Source: Quercus robur (taxonomy: Eukaryota; Streptophyta; Magnoliopsida; Fagales; Fagaceae). From it: a stretch of 64,000 nucleotides of DNA. The stretch is taken from contig NC_065539.1 in the NCBI RefSeq assembly GCF_932294415.1, positions 33,978,001 through 34,042,000 of the forward strand, read 5' to 3'. Shown here one piece after another: positions 1-12,773 of the stretch. The stretch's first letter is position 1, and every line of letters begins with the position of its first letter. The notes beneath the pieces were generated by a model. That model was not told the origin of the DNA. It did not search any database and was given only the letters and a program-made list of their open reading frames with translations. The position numbers and the translations under genes were made by a program.

Positions 1-711
1 CAGCTTTTTCATGCTATGATGGCCAAACTTTCAGTTGAAGAGCTCGAGACTTTTTTAGTCCAATGCTGGCTTATTTGGCATCATAGAAACTCGCTGTTAT
101 ATGGTGGTAGCATGCAACATCCTGTGCAGTTAAACAAGAGAGCCACAGATTATCTAAAGGAGTACCAAGAGGCTCAGAGTTCCTTGGCAGTTGGTTCGGT
201 CTCTACTGATTTTCTGTAGAATTGGAAGCCTCCAACGGGTCAGCTATATAAGCTGAATTTTGATGCGGCTATCTTCGCTAATAGTTCAGGGATTGGTGTG
301 GTGATCCGGAACGCTGCTGGGGAGGTTATGACAGCTCTTTCTGCAAGGGGGGCAGTGGTGATTAACAGTGAGGAAGCGGAAGCGATGGCCTGCCGGAAAG
401 CTCTAGAGTTTGCTATTGATGCAGGGTTCTCGGAACTGGTTGTGGAAGGGGACAACTCGGTAGTTTTGTCCTCTGTTTCATCCACTAATCCAGACTGGTC
501 GTGCTTGGGGGTGATTTATGATTATATTAGACACTTAGCAGCAGGTCTTCATTATGTCTCTTTTAATTGTATTCGGCGTGGTGCCAATTCAATAGCCCAT
601 TCACTAGCTAGATATGCTAATGTTCTAGATGAGGAAGTTGTGTGGTTGGAAGATTCTCTGCCACCAGCTCATGATGCTTTGTACTTTGACTCTTCTTTTC
701 TAAATGAATGA
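1..711 (+). pseudogene. 3' end of LINE ORF2: zf-RVT tail plus RNase H-like domain
   Basis: One reading frame runs from about position 16 to 711 and is broken by a single TAG at 217-219. The first part (WLIWHHRNSLLYGG) has the Trp/His-rich signature that ends the zf-RVT region of plant L1 LINEs. The second part is an RNase H fold of the plant LINE C-terminus: LNFDAA with the first Asp, GIGVVIRNAAGE, then EAEAMACRKALEFA with the acidic helix and VVEGDNS with another Asp, ending in RRGANSIAHSLARYA. The 5' part of the element lies outside the window. The stop and the missing upstream part show it is dead. The domain identification is firm; the exact LINE family is not resolved. Confidence 0.85.
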
Positions 712-741
712 AGTTTGACAGGGCTTTCAAAAAACCAGTTT

Positions 742-865
742 ATGTTTTTGAATTTAAAATTATTTAACTAAAAGATAGAGGTATTTTAGAGAGTTTAAGA
801 ATTTGTATACGAATATTTTTGTACGCAAATGATGAAACTCAAACAGAGAATTCTATTATTTTTTT
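742..865 (-). repeat. Helitron-family remnant
   Basis: This stretch closely resembles 56010-56137 in the same orientation. Both contain ACTAAAAGATAG, GAGAGTTTAAGAATTTGT and GAATTCT followed by TTATT. At 56 kb it forms the 5' part, read on the minus strand, of one of the tandem Helitron-like copies. Only the end is preserved here. No coding content. Confidence 0.5.
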
Positions 866-880
866 GATGATTCAATAATT

Positions 881-962
881 GGGAGAAGAGGGATTTGAAC
901 CCTAGATGTCTCCTTTGGAAACACCAAGAGGTGCCAACCAGTTAAGCTATAAGGTTCTTGGC
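881..962 (-). repeat. tRNA-derived SINE (family A), minus strand
   Basis: Read on the minus strand, this segment has a pol III A-box-like TAGCTTAACTGGTTGGC and, about 45 nt later, a B-box-like GGTTCAAATCCC. An A-rich tail follows towards position 850. The two ends do not pair as an acceptor stem, so it is not a working tRNA gene. A related copy lies at 47173-47250 on the plus strand. Confidence 0.6.
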
Positions 963-1314
963 GAGCATTTTGTTATTAGTAGTATAAATAGATACTCTGT
1001 ATATATATATTTATGAATGTATAATTTCCACAACTAACAAATATAAGAAGTAAGAATATTTATTGTTATAATATATGGGTTACAGCGTTAACCATGTAAA
1101 TGAATGAAGGTTGTATCTGGACATAATTTACTAACGTGCTTTCTGTATCTCATGCAATCAGATAATTAACACTGTTATCTAGGGAAAAAACACACACACC
1201 CCTAGCTTATTAGTAGCAATTTTTAACAAGATGACATCCATCCTCTAATAAAAAAATAAAATAAGCAGTTTTATCTGCAAATCTTAAAATTTGGGTAAAA
1301 GATTTACCCAAAGA

Positions 1315-1420
1315 TGTGGTTGTTCTTTTCCAGTCAGATCTTCCTTGAGTTTTGTTTTTTGTTTTGCTGTGTTGTTGGTTTTTTTAATAAAATCTCGAAT
1401 ACCTTTGTCTCAAAAAAATT
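1315..1420 (+). repeat. Possible LINE 3' UTR tail with poly-A
   Basis: A T/G-rich stretch leads into TTTTTAATAAAATCTCGA, then CTTTGTCTC followed by an A-rich run. This resembles the polyadenylated 3' end of plant L1 elements. It may be the tail of the LINE that begins the window or an independent 5'-truncated insertion. No target-site duplication was found. Confidence 0.35.
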
Positions 1421-1909
1421 AAATAAATAAAATAAGCAGTTATCAAGTATCTTGCACATTAATCGGTACTTTATGTTGTTTTAAAAAGAAACGTATAAAA
1501 TTTAAATTTTCTATCTCTGCTGGCCTGTAATTATTGAAATATCCAAAAAATAATAATAGTAATCTAGGCATTAGTGCCGAACAGTGCAAAAGATAACTAA
1601 AGAAAAAAAAACCGTACAAAGGTATGGGTTAATCTTTATTAATGTTGTATTATATGATTTTTCTTTTTTTTGAAAGGTGAATCTATTTCTTTATAGTTTT
1701 TTGAGAATGTATTTCTTTATAGTTTATAGACTTAATATGTCAAGATTTGGCGAGGGCCCCGATAGATTAACCTCTACATCTATGTTTAATCTAATTTTAA
1801 AAAATAGGCAAATGGCTTTTATTTTAAAAGGCAATCTAATTTGAACCATTTTGGTTGGAAAACTAGGTTTGAAGGTTTTAAATTTCTAAAGTTCAAATTG
1901 CATCTGCTC

Positions 1910-1990
1910 ACGGTTTTAGTTAGCTCAATTAGTTAGATAGAGCTTTTTTTTTTTTCTGTCATATAATGGATTTAAATTTCATCTACAACA
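1910..1990 (+). repeat. SINE-B remnant
   Basis: Contains TTTTAGTTAGCTCAATTAG, matching the A-box end of the SINE family seen at 31676-31845 and 54228-54345. The B-box part is degraded to TGGATTTAAATTTCATC. Short and diverged. Confidence 0.4.
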
Positions 1991-2230
1991 AAATGTAATT
2001 GATATTTTAGTTTGATTAGAAAGAATAATCATCATCAACATATAGAGGATACCATAAATTAAAATCCCACCATATCTTATAAAAAATCGTGTCTAAGTTA
2101 ACGATAAATTTATTTATGCCAACTAGGAAACCACATTTGAAATTAGCAAATGGAATGCAGAGTAGTTCACTAGATTACAACGTATGATCTTGGTTGTTGG
2201 ATTCGTAAAAGACCAAAACAATTTTTTTTT

Positions 2231-2254
2231 GGGGGGGGGGGGGGGGGGGGGGGG
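2231..2254 (+). repeat. Poly-G tract, 24 G
   Basis: Twenty-four consecutive G residues preceded by a T run and followed by further G-rich sequence to 2273. It could form a G-quadruplex. Homopolymer length is also where assembly error is most likely. Confidence 0.8.
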
Positions 2255-3059
2255 AGTGGGGGTGTGGGGGGGACCTCCTAGCTACCTAATCATCCATCCT
2301 CTCATTGCAATGGGGTGGAAGAATATAAATTTTTTTTCTCCACTTTTTGTATACTACTTCATGCTCCACCAATCACAATTTATTGTGTATTTATTTTACT
2401 TTCCTTATAAAATTAGTTACACACTAAAGAAATTTGTGATAGGTAAATAATAAAGGAGAAGAAGACATGAGAATTTTATAATTCACACTATATTAACTCA
2501 AAGGGTTATATTTTCTTCATTCACTTAGATAATAATACATTACAATAGAACTCATTTTTATAATGAAAATAACATATACAAATCAATCACAATTTAAATT
2601 TTGAATTAATTGGTTCAATCACACAATTTTTCTTTTCTAATAATCAATTTCTTGATTTCTTTAAATCCCATGATTTTTTTTTTTTTGAAATAATCAATGC
2701 ATTGATTTGATCTTCGATAATATGGAAAGTATATACATCCCTACATGCCCCTCTCAAGTTTTGCGTGAAATCCTTGATGAAATGTGCATCTTAAAAAAAA
2801 TTAAATCCTTTTTATTTGCCAAAATATTATTTCATCTCTAAAGTTTACCAAAAAGGTTTTTTTTTTTTTTTTCATCTCTTAAAAAGGGGGGCATGTGGTG
2901 GTGTTGCTATGAAAGGAGGTGAACTAGAGAAAAAAAAAATTATTGAAGAGAAAAATGATATTTAAATATAGTAGAGAAATAAATATTGAAAATGATGTAG
3001 GTGTATGGAGAAAAGACTTATGTGAATGCTTTAAGTTTGACAATTTGTATTTATTTAAG

Positions 3060-3245
3060 AATAATTTATTTAGCTGAAACTGAAATTTTTTGCTAAAAGT
3101 ACTGTAGAAAAAGCTAAAAGCTAAAAGCTAACTGAATAGTATAGTAAGACCCATAAATAATACCAAAAAGTGCAATAAGACCCATGAATAGTAGCAAAAT
3201 AAGTTAAAAACTCTAATAAGTTTCAGCTTTCATCACTTCCCAAAT
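3060..3245. repeat. Degraded MITE-like segment
   Basis: Carries AGCTGAAACTGAAATTTTTT, AAAAGTACTGTAG, a triple AAAGCTA motif and two copies of ATAAGACCCAT(A/G)AATA, then CCCAAATGCAC. This wording recurs in abundant Tourist-like MITEs of eudicots. The left terminal repeat is not recognisable. Confidence 0.4.
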
Positions 3246-3841
3246 GCACTCAGGATTCCACCAAAGATGGTATCTTGTACATTGGTAGCACGCACAATAG
3301 TATCTCACCAATAATTCTAAGACCACACCCTTTTATACCCCTTTTCACAACTTTCTTACGTGTTTTTTTTTTTTTTTTTTTTTTTTGGTTAAAATTCTTA
3401 TGTGGTTGAATGTGAGTGATAAAGAAAAGTTGGGGTTGCTATGAGTCAATTTGAATATAATAAGTAGTTAGTCAAAAAAAAAAAAAAAAAATTATGGGAA
3501 AGAATGTGGTAAAGGTTGTAGTCCTAAAACAAAGTATATCACAAAGCAATTTTGTTTTTTTCTTTTTTCAGAGAAGAATTTTCATTTTTTGACTTTATAT
3601 AAAATTTCTCTGTTTCTAAGAAAGCTCTCTCTATAGCTTCTCTTATACAGTCAAATTGGGTCCCTTCTTAACGAAGGTCTGATAGTATTCCTCGAAATAA
3701 TAACGTTATTTTAGGATTTGTGGGTGTTTTTTCGAGGGTTTTTGGGAAACACTTGAGGTTTTATATTTTTCTTACTCTCCTTTTTCTGCCTTGTTTCCTT
3801 CTCTTCTCTATCAATTTTTTTCATCCTTGCCTGCTACCACT

Positions 3842-5475
3842 ATGGATGATTTGACCACCAATTGGAATCGCCTCACCTTGTCGGACAAGGAAGGGTCAGG
3901 CCACTATCTCGATGACAAAGTGAGTTCTCAAGAATTCATTATTGCGGTAAAATTATTAACAAAAAGGGCGCTAAATATCAATGCCTTAGCAAATACCTTC
4001 ACTCCACCATGGCGCTCTATAAACGGGTTTAAGGTTTGTAATCTAGGTAATCATGAATTGTAGTTCATGTTCGATAATGAAGTAGAGGTTGGAAAAATGC
4101 TGCAAAGTCTGCTATGGAGTTTCGACAAACACCTAATGATCATGGAGAGGTACGATAAAAATTCTAACATTGAGGAATTGAAGTTTGACAAGTCAACCTT
4201 TTGGGTGCAAGTTCATGGTCTTCCTATTAAGTTCATGAATGTGAAAGCAGCAGAGAAAATTTGTGCTATTCTTGGCAGAGTTATACCTACTGTCAATCTG
4301 AATGAAGTGGAGGGTAGAAATTTTATTCGAGTCAGAGTTTCAATGGACATTAATGTTCCTTTATGCCGTGGTCGACTTGTATATTTGGGTAGAGAGAAAG
4401 ATGTATGGATTTCTTTTAAATATGAGCGCTTGTCAAATATTTGTTATTGGTGCGGTTGTTTTGGTCACGATGATGGGACTGCGAGATATGGTTGAGCAGC
4501 GAAGCCACTCTATCTCAGGAATAAAAACAATTTGGACCAAGTCTTAGGGTAGCGCCCTTTTCATCCACGCAAAAGAATGTTCTTTCAGTCCCAGGATTTT
4601 ACAAACTCAGGCAGAATTCAACCACGTCCTCGGCAACTCCTGCTAGGGCCAAGACAGTTACCCAGGATGTTGGAAAGGACATGGCCAACGAACCATCAGC
4701 TGAAGTGGGACTAAAACCACCACCAAATAATCGTGACTCTGGTGCTCAGAAAATATGGATTAATGGCTCGGCTAAGGTGACAAAGCAGAAATCAAAGCAA
4801 ATTGTTACTTTCCATAAATCATCTCCTACAGTTACGTTACAAGCTGAAACCCTAGATTCCATCAGCCGCAAATCACTTACACCAACACAAAGCATTGAAT
4901 TGCAACTTAAAGAGATAGATGAGGCATCAAATGCGATTGATACCAAGAAATTCCCTGTCCAAAACGGTAACCATGCTGCTCCTTTACTTCCAGAATTAAA
5001 CACAATTAATATTCCACCCGTTGCCAACCTCCCAGCACTCCCAAACCAATTTGGAAACCTTCCATCGCATTTACACTCAGTTTCAATTCCAAATTTAAAT
5101 CCCACTAATGACAATCATGTGGCACGTGACAAGCATGGAAGTCCTAGGGTTTCCTTGCCCCAACATGCACCGAAGTGGACAAGGATTGATAGCCAAAGAA
5201 AAACTATTAGTGATTCCTCGACTCAAGTTTTTTTGGGATGTGGAAAAAGATCAATAACACCAACTGACAACTACTCTGAGTTACCGAACAAGCGCCAGCA
5301 GGTTTCGAGGATTAAGGATTATGATATTTCTGAAGTGGTGGAGGCTGATATTCAGCCTGCCAATCACAATGAATTGCCTAGTGTGGAATTGTCACAAGCT
5401 TGGGAACCTATATACAGGGAAGGAGCTTGGGGAAATAGTCCAGGCAAAAGATCCATCTATCGTGTTTATAGCTGA
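3842..5475 (+). pseudogene. LINE ORF1 (DUF4283-type RNA-binding protein with zinc knuckle)
   Basis: ORF1 proteins of plant L1 elements bind their own RNA. The likely start is the ATG at 3842 (MDDLTTNWNRLTL). The frame has a TAG at 4061-4063 and then runs to 4495. It carries the DUF4283-like core (LLWSFDKHLMIMERYD, FWVQVHGLP) and the start of a CCHC knuckle (CYWCGCFGH). A frameshift near 4480 then moves the hydrophilic C-terminal part into another frame (4681-5475). Its end overlaps the start of ORF2 at 5369, the usual overlapping ORF1-ORF2 arrangement. Family assignment rests on the motifs and on position before an endonuclease-RT ORF. Confidence 0.8.
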
Positions 5476-6421
5476 GACATTGTCAGACAAAACAAGGCTA
5501 GACACAGTACAACAAAATATTGATTTTGAACACAAATAGATGGTGCCGAGAGAAGGTATGGATAGTGGTTTAGCACTCTTTTGGAGGTCCTCAGTGAACC
5601 TAGTGGTGGTTAATTCATCGCGTTACTACATCGATACTTGGATTGATAAAGTTTCAAAAAATGAATGGAGGTTCACAGGGTTTTATGGAGAACTGGATAC
5701 ATTAAGAAGATGTAAGGCGTGGGATAGTCTCAAACTCCTAAATCACAATCCCAAGATACCTTGGTCATGCGCAAGAGATTTTAATGAGCTTATTCGACAA
5801 GATGAAAAGCTTAGTGGGGCAATCTGAAACCATGGCCAAATGCAATTATTCAAGGATGTGATAGATGAATGTGGCTTTATGGATCTAGCATTTGTGGGTA
5901 ATCAGTTCACATGGAGCAAACATTTCACCGATGGACATTCCATTTGGGAGAGACTTGATCAAGGGTTGGCTAATGATACTTGGTTCCTCAAATTCCCAAG
6001 TACAATTGTTCACGACCTCCAATGCACTTCTTCAGATCACTACCCTTTATTAATTAATTTGCTAGGATAAGAAACACCACCACGAAAAAGAATTTTCAAG
6101 TTCAAAGAGATATGGCTATCAGATGAGCATTGTGCTAAAATGGTGGAGGCTTCATGGTCCTCTTATTCTCATGGGTATAGTGATGGCAGTATTTTACAAA
6201 GGGTGAAGGATTGCAGTAGGGACCTGAATTGGTGGAACCAAAACATCTTTGGTAATGCAAGGAAGGAATTGGTGAAGAAGAAGGCACTCTTGACAAAGGC
6301 CAAAAATGATGCTCTAATTAGTGGGCAAAATTCTCGAGTTAGAATACTAAGAGATGAGATAAATATTTTCTTGGACAAGGAGGCTCATTTGTGGAGCCAA
6401 AAGCTGGTGTTCTTTGGTTAA
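5369..6421 (+). pseudogene. LINE ORF2, N-terminal AP-like endonuclease domain
   Basis: This encodes the exonuclease-endonuclease-phosphatase domain that nicks the target in L1 retrotransposition. Readable motifs in order: VWNCHKLGN (usually WNCRGLGN), AETLS with the metal-binding Glu, FYGE, ARDFNE (usually GDFNE, with the Gly lost), FTWS, WERLDQGLAN and the catalytic SDH at SSDHYPLL. The frame is broken by TAG at 5537-5539, TGA at 5825-5827 and TAA at 6068-6070. A frameshift near 6400 moves the reverse transcriptase into another frame. Domain identity is clear from motif order; the enzyme cannot be functional as written. Confidence 0.88.
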
Positions 6422-8639
6422 AAATTGGTGATAACAACACAAAATTTTTTCACTACGGAGCCACTCAGAGACATAGAAAAAATTTCATTCGGGGAATCAT
6501 GGATGAATTCAACACTTGGAGAACACAACCACAAGATATTGTAGCATCACTAATCAGTGACTATCAAGACTTGTTCTCCACTTCAAATCTGGATCCACAT
6601 TGGCCATCCCTTGATCAAATTCCTTTAGTTATCACTGAAGAGATGAACTCAATACTCATTGCTACTTTTCAAGTTTGTGAAGTAAAAGAAGCCTTGAAAC
6701 AAATGGCACCTCTCAAAGCTTCGGGTCTTGATGGTATGCCCTCGTTGTTTTATCAACATTTTTGGGGTATTGTTGAAAAGGATGTAACAACCTCAGTCTT
6801 ATCTTGGCTCAATTCAGGTATTATCCCTCACTCGCTAAACCACACTTTTGTAACCCTCATCCCAAAAACAAAAAGTCCTAAATTTGTTAGAGATAATTGC
6901 CCTATCAATTTGTGTAATGTCCTCTATAAGATTTTCTGAAAAATTTTAGCCAATAGACTCAAGAAAATTTTACCCCACATCATTATTGAGCACCAATTAG
7001 CCTTTGCAAAAAATAGGTTGATTATTGATAATATTCTTGTGGCTTTTGAGTTGCTTCACTACATGAAAAATCTAAGTACACGAGAAAAAGGTTTCATGGC
7101 TATTAAGCTTGATATGAGTAAGGCCTATGACCATGTGGAGTGGGTGTACTTGGAAAATATTATGAGGAAAATGGGGTTCGATGAGAAATGGATTGGATTG
7201 ATCATGGTGTGTGTTAAAACAGTGACTTATTCTATCCTGATCAATGGGAAACCTCAAGGGTTGATACATCCCACAAAAGTTATCCGCCAAGGAGACCCAT
7301 TATCTCCACTGCTCTTCCTACCATGCACTGAAGGTCTACATGGGCTTATACAACATGCCACAAGAGTAGGGGACATTAAGGGTTTCTCCCTTTGTCAAAG
7401 AGGTCCTACATTAACCCACTTATTGTTTGCAGATGACAGCCTATTGTTTTGCAAGGCTACTAATGATGAATGCAGGAAAATTATTGATATTTTGGAGATT
7501 TATGAGAAGGGCTCAGGCCAAAAGGTGAATAAAAATAAAACAGCCATCTTCTTTAGCAAATCCCCCCCGGAAAGAATCAAGCAAGAGATAAAGGCTGCTT
7601 TGGGTCTACAAGAGATTGTACACTACAAGAAATACCTTGGCTTGCCATCCTTGGTGGGTAGAAGGGAGAAGGAAAGTTTCAACTTTATAAACGAAAAAGT
7701 GTGGAGAAAGCTACAAGGTTAGGAAGGGAAATTGTTATCTCAAGTAGGTCGGGAGGTTTTGATCAAAGCAGTCATCCAAGCTATTCCATCATTTGCAATG
7801 GGATGCTTTAAAATTCTATTGGGGCTTTGCCATGAAATTGAAATATTGATAAAAAAATTGGTAGGGACAAAGGCGAGATAAAAGAAAGATCCATTGGTTG
7901 AGATGTGAGGAATTGACAAAATCTAAATTGGAAGGTGACATGGGATTCAAAGACATTGCTATGTTCAATTATTCGCTATTGGCCAAACAAGCTTAGAGGC
8001 TCCTTCATAATTTAGATTCATTGTTTTATAAGGTCTTCAAGTTACGTTTCTTCCCAAACTGCTCTATCATGGAGGCAAAAAATCCAATGCAGGCTCCCAT
8101 ATGGACAAGCATACTACATGGTAGGGATGTTTTGCTTTGGGGTTGCAGATGGAGGATAGGAAACGAAAAATCAGTTAGCATATGGAATAACTTCTAGCTA
8201 CTAAGGAGCAATGCACCACAGGTATTATCTCCTATCATTGATTCTACAACTGATGCTAAAGTTGAAATTCTTATAGACGAAACAATGAGACAATGGAACC
8301 ATGCTGTGATCAATGGAATCTTCACCACTGAGGAGGCTGATCTGATCAAAACAATCCCACTGTCATGACAGGAAGTAGAGGATGGTTGGTTTTGGCCTTT
8401 CACTCAAGATGGAACTTACAACAGCAAGTCAGGATACTATTTCTTCAAGTCTAAGGTTGAAGCCGAGACCGATGAAGACCGGGTGGGACGTGACAGGGCA
8501 CTATGGCGAGGAGTCTGGTCTTTTCAAGTTTCAAAATAAAATAAAATAAAAACATGTTATGGAGGTCCTGCTGTAACTCTTTGCCAACGAAACAAAACTT
8601 GGAGTGTCGAACCATCATCAACAATCCAATTTGTGATTA
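6391..8639 (+). pseudogene. LINE ORF2, reverse transcriptase and start of zf-RVT
   Basis: Reverse transcriptase of a plant L1 LINE. Visible blocks are LKASGLDGMPSLFYQ, VTLIPKTKSP, NRLIIDNILVAFELLHYM, LDMSKAYDHVEW with the first catalytic Asp, RQGDPLSPLLF, the catalytic FADD at LLFADDSLLF, and YLGLPSLVGRREK. Stops occur at 6937-6939 (TGA) and 7720-7722 (TAG), and more follow between 7723 and 8390. The zf-RVT domain starts near 8390 (GWFWPFTQDG on average frame, then SGYYFFKS) and continues with LWRSCCNSLPTKQN up to CD at about 8636, where the Copia element is inserted. Confidence 0.88.
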
Positions 8640-8644
8640 GTGTA

Positions 8645-11600
8645 TATAAGAAAGCACAGAGAAATGAGGGAAAGAAATAGAGAGCTAGAGAGAAAATTGG
8701 AGATGAAGAAACTTGTATTTCACAAAACTGAATTGAATCTGTACATGAATTGGGTCTATATACAAAAACAGAGCATAAACAAATATCCCAACTTATATGG
8801 GATCAGTTACAGCACGTGTGAGGTTAGTTATAGCACGTGTGAAAAGCATCACTACATAAATAACTACTAAGCTGCTTGTAGTTTAGTCTACAATATTCAA
8901 CAACTAAGCATGACACTTTCATTTAGAGCTCAGACCTCTTGTTGTTGTTTCTTTCTGTCACGTCCCAAACCCGATACCCGGATTTGTGACCATGACAGGC
9001 ATGTTAATATCAAGCCTAAACTTGGTATTAACAAGAGCCAACTAAACTTTTTCAAAAGTTTTTACAAAAGCTTCCCACTTTCTTTTCATCTTTGTTTCTT
9101 TACTTAAATTATATAACTTTTCACTTAACATTCAAAGCATCTACACTGTACTCAAAGAATAACATAATCCATCAATTACTCAAATTCTAAATTTCACATG
9201 ATACATTTCTTAATACTTTAAAGTACACAACTTTCATTAGATCCTAAAATGCACAATACTACAAAGCTAAACATCAAATACTAATTTGGGATCTATACAT
9301 TTAAAACTAAAACCAACTCCTTCCAAATCTCGACTAAGGCTCCCCCTGCTCCAAAATAAATCCTGTTGACTGAAAGAGTGGAAGGGGTGAGCTACACAGC
9401 TCAGTAAATGTAAGATACATGAGAATTTAATAAGGATGCATGTAAATCAAATCATTTCATTCTATGAATATTCAGATAGGAGAACATCTTTTCATGCATA
9501 GTATTTTATACTATTCATAATAATAACTTATATGATTTTCATAGGTAAATAATTGTTCTCCTTTTTTTTTATTAGAATAATATTTACCAAAACCTTTCAG
9601 ATTGAATTTCTTTCATTTCTTACAAAGTCACCAAATATAATATTGCTTGTTTAAAACCATATACATACATGCACATATATATATATATATATATATTCTT
9701 GTTACAAAATAATCTTTTTAACTTAAATCAGATAATTGGTAACTTTTTCTTTATAAATTTCTTCTTGTAAAATATTATAACTTTCATAATCATAAAACTT
9801 AACATTTCATAAAGAACAAATATGTGCTAACTTTTTAACGTAAACTTGTACTTTCATCAGAAGCTTTATCTTTACATAACACTAAAACTTTTTCATTAGA
9901 TTCTTTATCTTTAAAACATAACAGAACTTCAGAAACTTTTATCTTTAAAGAACAGCTTTTCTTTTCATCATAAACTTCAACTTTTCATAATGCATTTAAA
10001 CAAAATCATTCTCTCATGATCAATAACATAATATAGTTGTTCATAATATATTGGTTAGTCCATATCTGATAAGTCTATACTTATTTGGAAGGCTTCTAAC
10101 ACCACTGTGCTAGGCATCCAGCATTCCCCACAATGCCAGGTATTCCCGAGATCATATCATAATACATATTTTCAACCATGGGGGTCGGTTGGCTTCCTCC
10201 ACAAGTTGGCCATAACCAACAAGGGTAGGTACAACAGAGCCAGTCCCACTTTTAATGACCAATCAAATAACATTTTCCATGGAAAGCCAGTAATTAAATC
10301 CCTACTACCAAAGTTCAGATCATTAGAGAACATAACACGAAAACATTTCATACTTATACATCATACTGAAATTCATAGTTTGCATAACATTTCATAATAA
10401 ACGCATTTCCATTGTTTTCTTTAAACATCATGTTCGTGGAATTAGTAATAGCATCAATATACTTAAATCATATACATAATGTTTTGAGAACCCATGAACA
10501 TACCTTTGTTTGAAACATGATTATATGTCATATCTCTAATGAAAAAACCTTTTAATGCATAATATACTTTAAAATAACTTCATGACTTACCAAATGCTCA
10601 TATAACTTATCCCTTACCTGAAAGCAAAGGAACCGAAAGCCTACAGTCGAAGGAGCTTAGACTTGGGAACTGGTAACACCTAAATCAAATATCAAAACTT
10701 ATTACTTACTATCAATTATTCCTTATCATAAACTTTCACATTCATCTAAAAGTTTATCTCTTAAAATCAAGGAAGTCCTAATCCCACCTCAACGAGATTC
10801 CCCAAACACAAAATACATTCATCAAACACCATGATGTACCAAATCATAGAGAAACCATTATTTTAATGTTCATGTTCAGATTATGTCAATCAGCTTTAAA
10901 ATCAATTCAGAATGTGTTTGAGATTAAGGCAATAATGCATGCATAAACATAAACTCTTTTAAGCATGATCATGTAACCATATACACTTTTAAGGCAACAT
11001 ACAGCACGAACAAAACAGCTTCATAAAAATAACAATTGAATGGTTTAGCACCCCACCTTTAGAGTACTAAACCTTGAACCAAGTTATACAAAATTTATCT
11101 ATGATCCAGACATACCAAATGATAAACATATTAAATTATAGCTTAAACTATTCACTCTAACTTTAGAATTAAATCCTCAAAATCAGAGTTATCATTTACT
11201 GTTTACTGTTCATTTCAACAGCATATGTCTCATTTGTAAAATACAAATGGGCTATCTAAACACATCCAATATTCATGAAAGTTTATAGAGAAACTCCTCT
11301 TGATGTCTGTTAAGTACCATATCAATTTCGGAGTCAAATCATGAAACCATGATTTACTAAAAATCATACAAGACAATGTGCTCAAATCTGTTCTGACAGA
11401 ATTTCATGCAACTTAGAAATTAAACCATTATTTTTATATTGATCCAAATGCTGTGAGACCACTTCCATTACAACCATATGTGTCTTAGAATTCATAAAAA
11501 CTACTCCTAGAATCCTAATTCACTGTATACAATTTAATACATAATTTATCATACATAAACACAAAATCTGTCATAGTGATAGCTTTGCAACATTTTCTTG

Positions 11601-12770
11601 TAAATTTACAAACAATTATCAAACGATGGTATTTTCATATGGGGATTTTTATACACTCATTAGAAATGTTAGAAAATACTTATATACAGTCATTTAACCA
11701 TTTAGAGCAAAATTAAATACAACAAAAATCTCAGCAATAACATCAAAAGTACTCATCCTAACTTTTTTCTTACTTCTTTAATCATATACAATCATTAATT
11801 AGTAAAAACCCTAATCTACCTTCAACAAATCACCAACACAGTTTCAAAGTTTCTTAAAACAGCATATATATATATATATATATATAACTTAAAAGTTTAT
11901 GATTTCCTAATTTCACAAACCATAAATACCATTATTAAAAATTCTTTAGAGAAATCATGGATTCTAAGATGAAAGTAACTAGAACCCTTACCAAGCTTTT
12001 GGTTCTTGAGGGGAAAATAGGAATAGAATCACTCTTGCATAAAAGGATTTCCCTTTCCAAGTGGCTGGACCCGAAAGTATAAGAGGTAGAGAGCTTGAAA
12101 GAGAGTTTTCTTTTTTTTGGTGTTGGACCCGTGAGTATGAGAGGGTTTCTTGGATGTTCTAGATATTTTGAGAGAGTAGAAAAAAGAATGAGGTGGAGTT
12201 TTATGTTTCTTTGGATGTGTGGACCCGTGGGTTTGAGAGAGGGAGAGAGTTCTTGGAAGTTCTAGTTGTTTTGAAAATTCAAAGAAGAATTGAGATGGAA
12301 CTTGGTGATTGCATGGCCGGCCAAGTCTTGGTCTTTGGGGTTTAAGAAGTCAACATGCATGATGCTTTGGCCTTACATGTGTTGAATTTCAATTGGTTGC
12401 ATGTGTGAGTGGAATTACAACTATAACATCTCATGCATCATACTTAATAAAAACACCACCAACTATGCATCTAATAACTTAAAACACTTAATATAATTTT
12501 GTACATACTTAGTATATATTTATAATACAAATAGCCACTAATTATTTATAATCTTTACAATTCTTATTCAAAGGCATTATAAAATAATATGTTTATTAAA
12601 CACGCTTCTATTAATTATAGAAAGAAAGTGACTTAAAATAGTAATTAATCATTCAAACATATAGTTTAATTATAAAGTTAGGTCGAGGTGTTACACTTTC
12701 TTCTTTGCTTCACTTCTTTTCTTCCTTTCTGATCTGATCCTTTCTGATTTGATTCTTTAGGACTTTGATA
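8645..12770 (-). repeat. Copia 3' LTR, interrupted by an insertion
   Basis: The 381 bp LTR consists of 8645-8955 plus 12701-12770, separated by the 3.74 kb insertion at 8956-12695. It aligns over its full length with 17839-18219. Its internal edge abuts CTCCCCCTT at 12771, which is the polypurine tract AAGGGGGAG on the minus strand. Confidence 0.92.
8956..12695 (-). mobile_element. Long solo-LTR-like insertion, 3.74 kb
   Basis: Boundaries are exact: TGTCACGTCCC... to ...GGTGTTACA, flanked by CTTTC at 8951-8955 and 12696-12700. The uninterrupted sister LTR at about 18150 shows the empty site. Read on the minus strand it begins TGTAACACCTCGACC and ends GGACGTGACA, typical of long plant LTRs. 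The longest open frame is under 100 residues and no gag or pol motif was seen. It holds (AT)n runs at about 9673-9695 and 11862-11886, and three imperfect copies of a motif around GGACCCGT/GAAAGT at 12063-12300. The best reading is a solo LTR of a large Gypsy-type element; a non-autonomous element without coding is possible. Confidence 0.75.
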
Positions 12771-12773
12771 CTC

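Larger units (their letters stand above)
963..3590. other. AT-rich non-coding spacer
   Basis: No credible gene on either strand. The stretch holds several homopolymer runs, a possible LINE 3' tail at 1315-1420, a SINE remnant at 1910-1990, a 24-nt G run at 2231-2254 and a MITE-like segment at 3060-3245, each listed separately. The small open frame across the G run is low-complexity translation. Confidence 0.7.

Noticed and set aside
881..962. Functional tRNA gene on the minus strand
   Set aside because: A and B boxes are present but the ends do not form an acceptor stem and no anticodon arm could be drawn; a second diverged copy at 47 kb supports a SINE.
2184..2450. Glycine-rich protein gene
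   Set aside because: The Gly run is translation of a 24-nt G homopolymer; no start context, splice sites or homologous motif.
4746..5114. Minus-strand 122-codon frame
   Set aside because: Shadow of the hydrophilic LINE ORF1 C-terminus.
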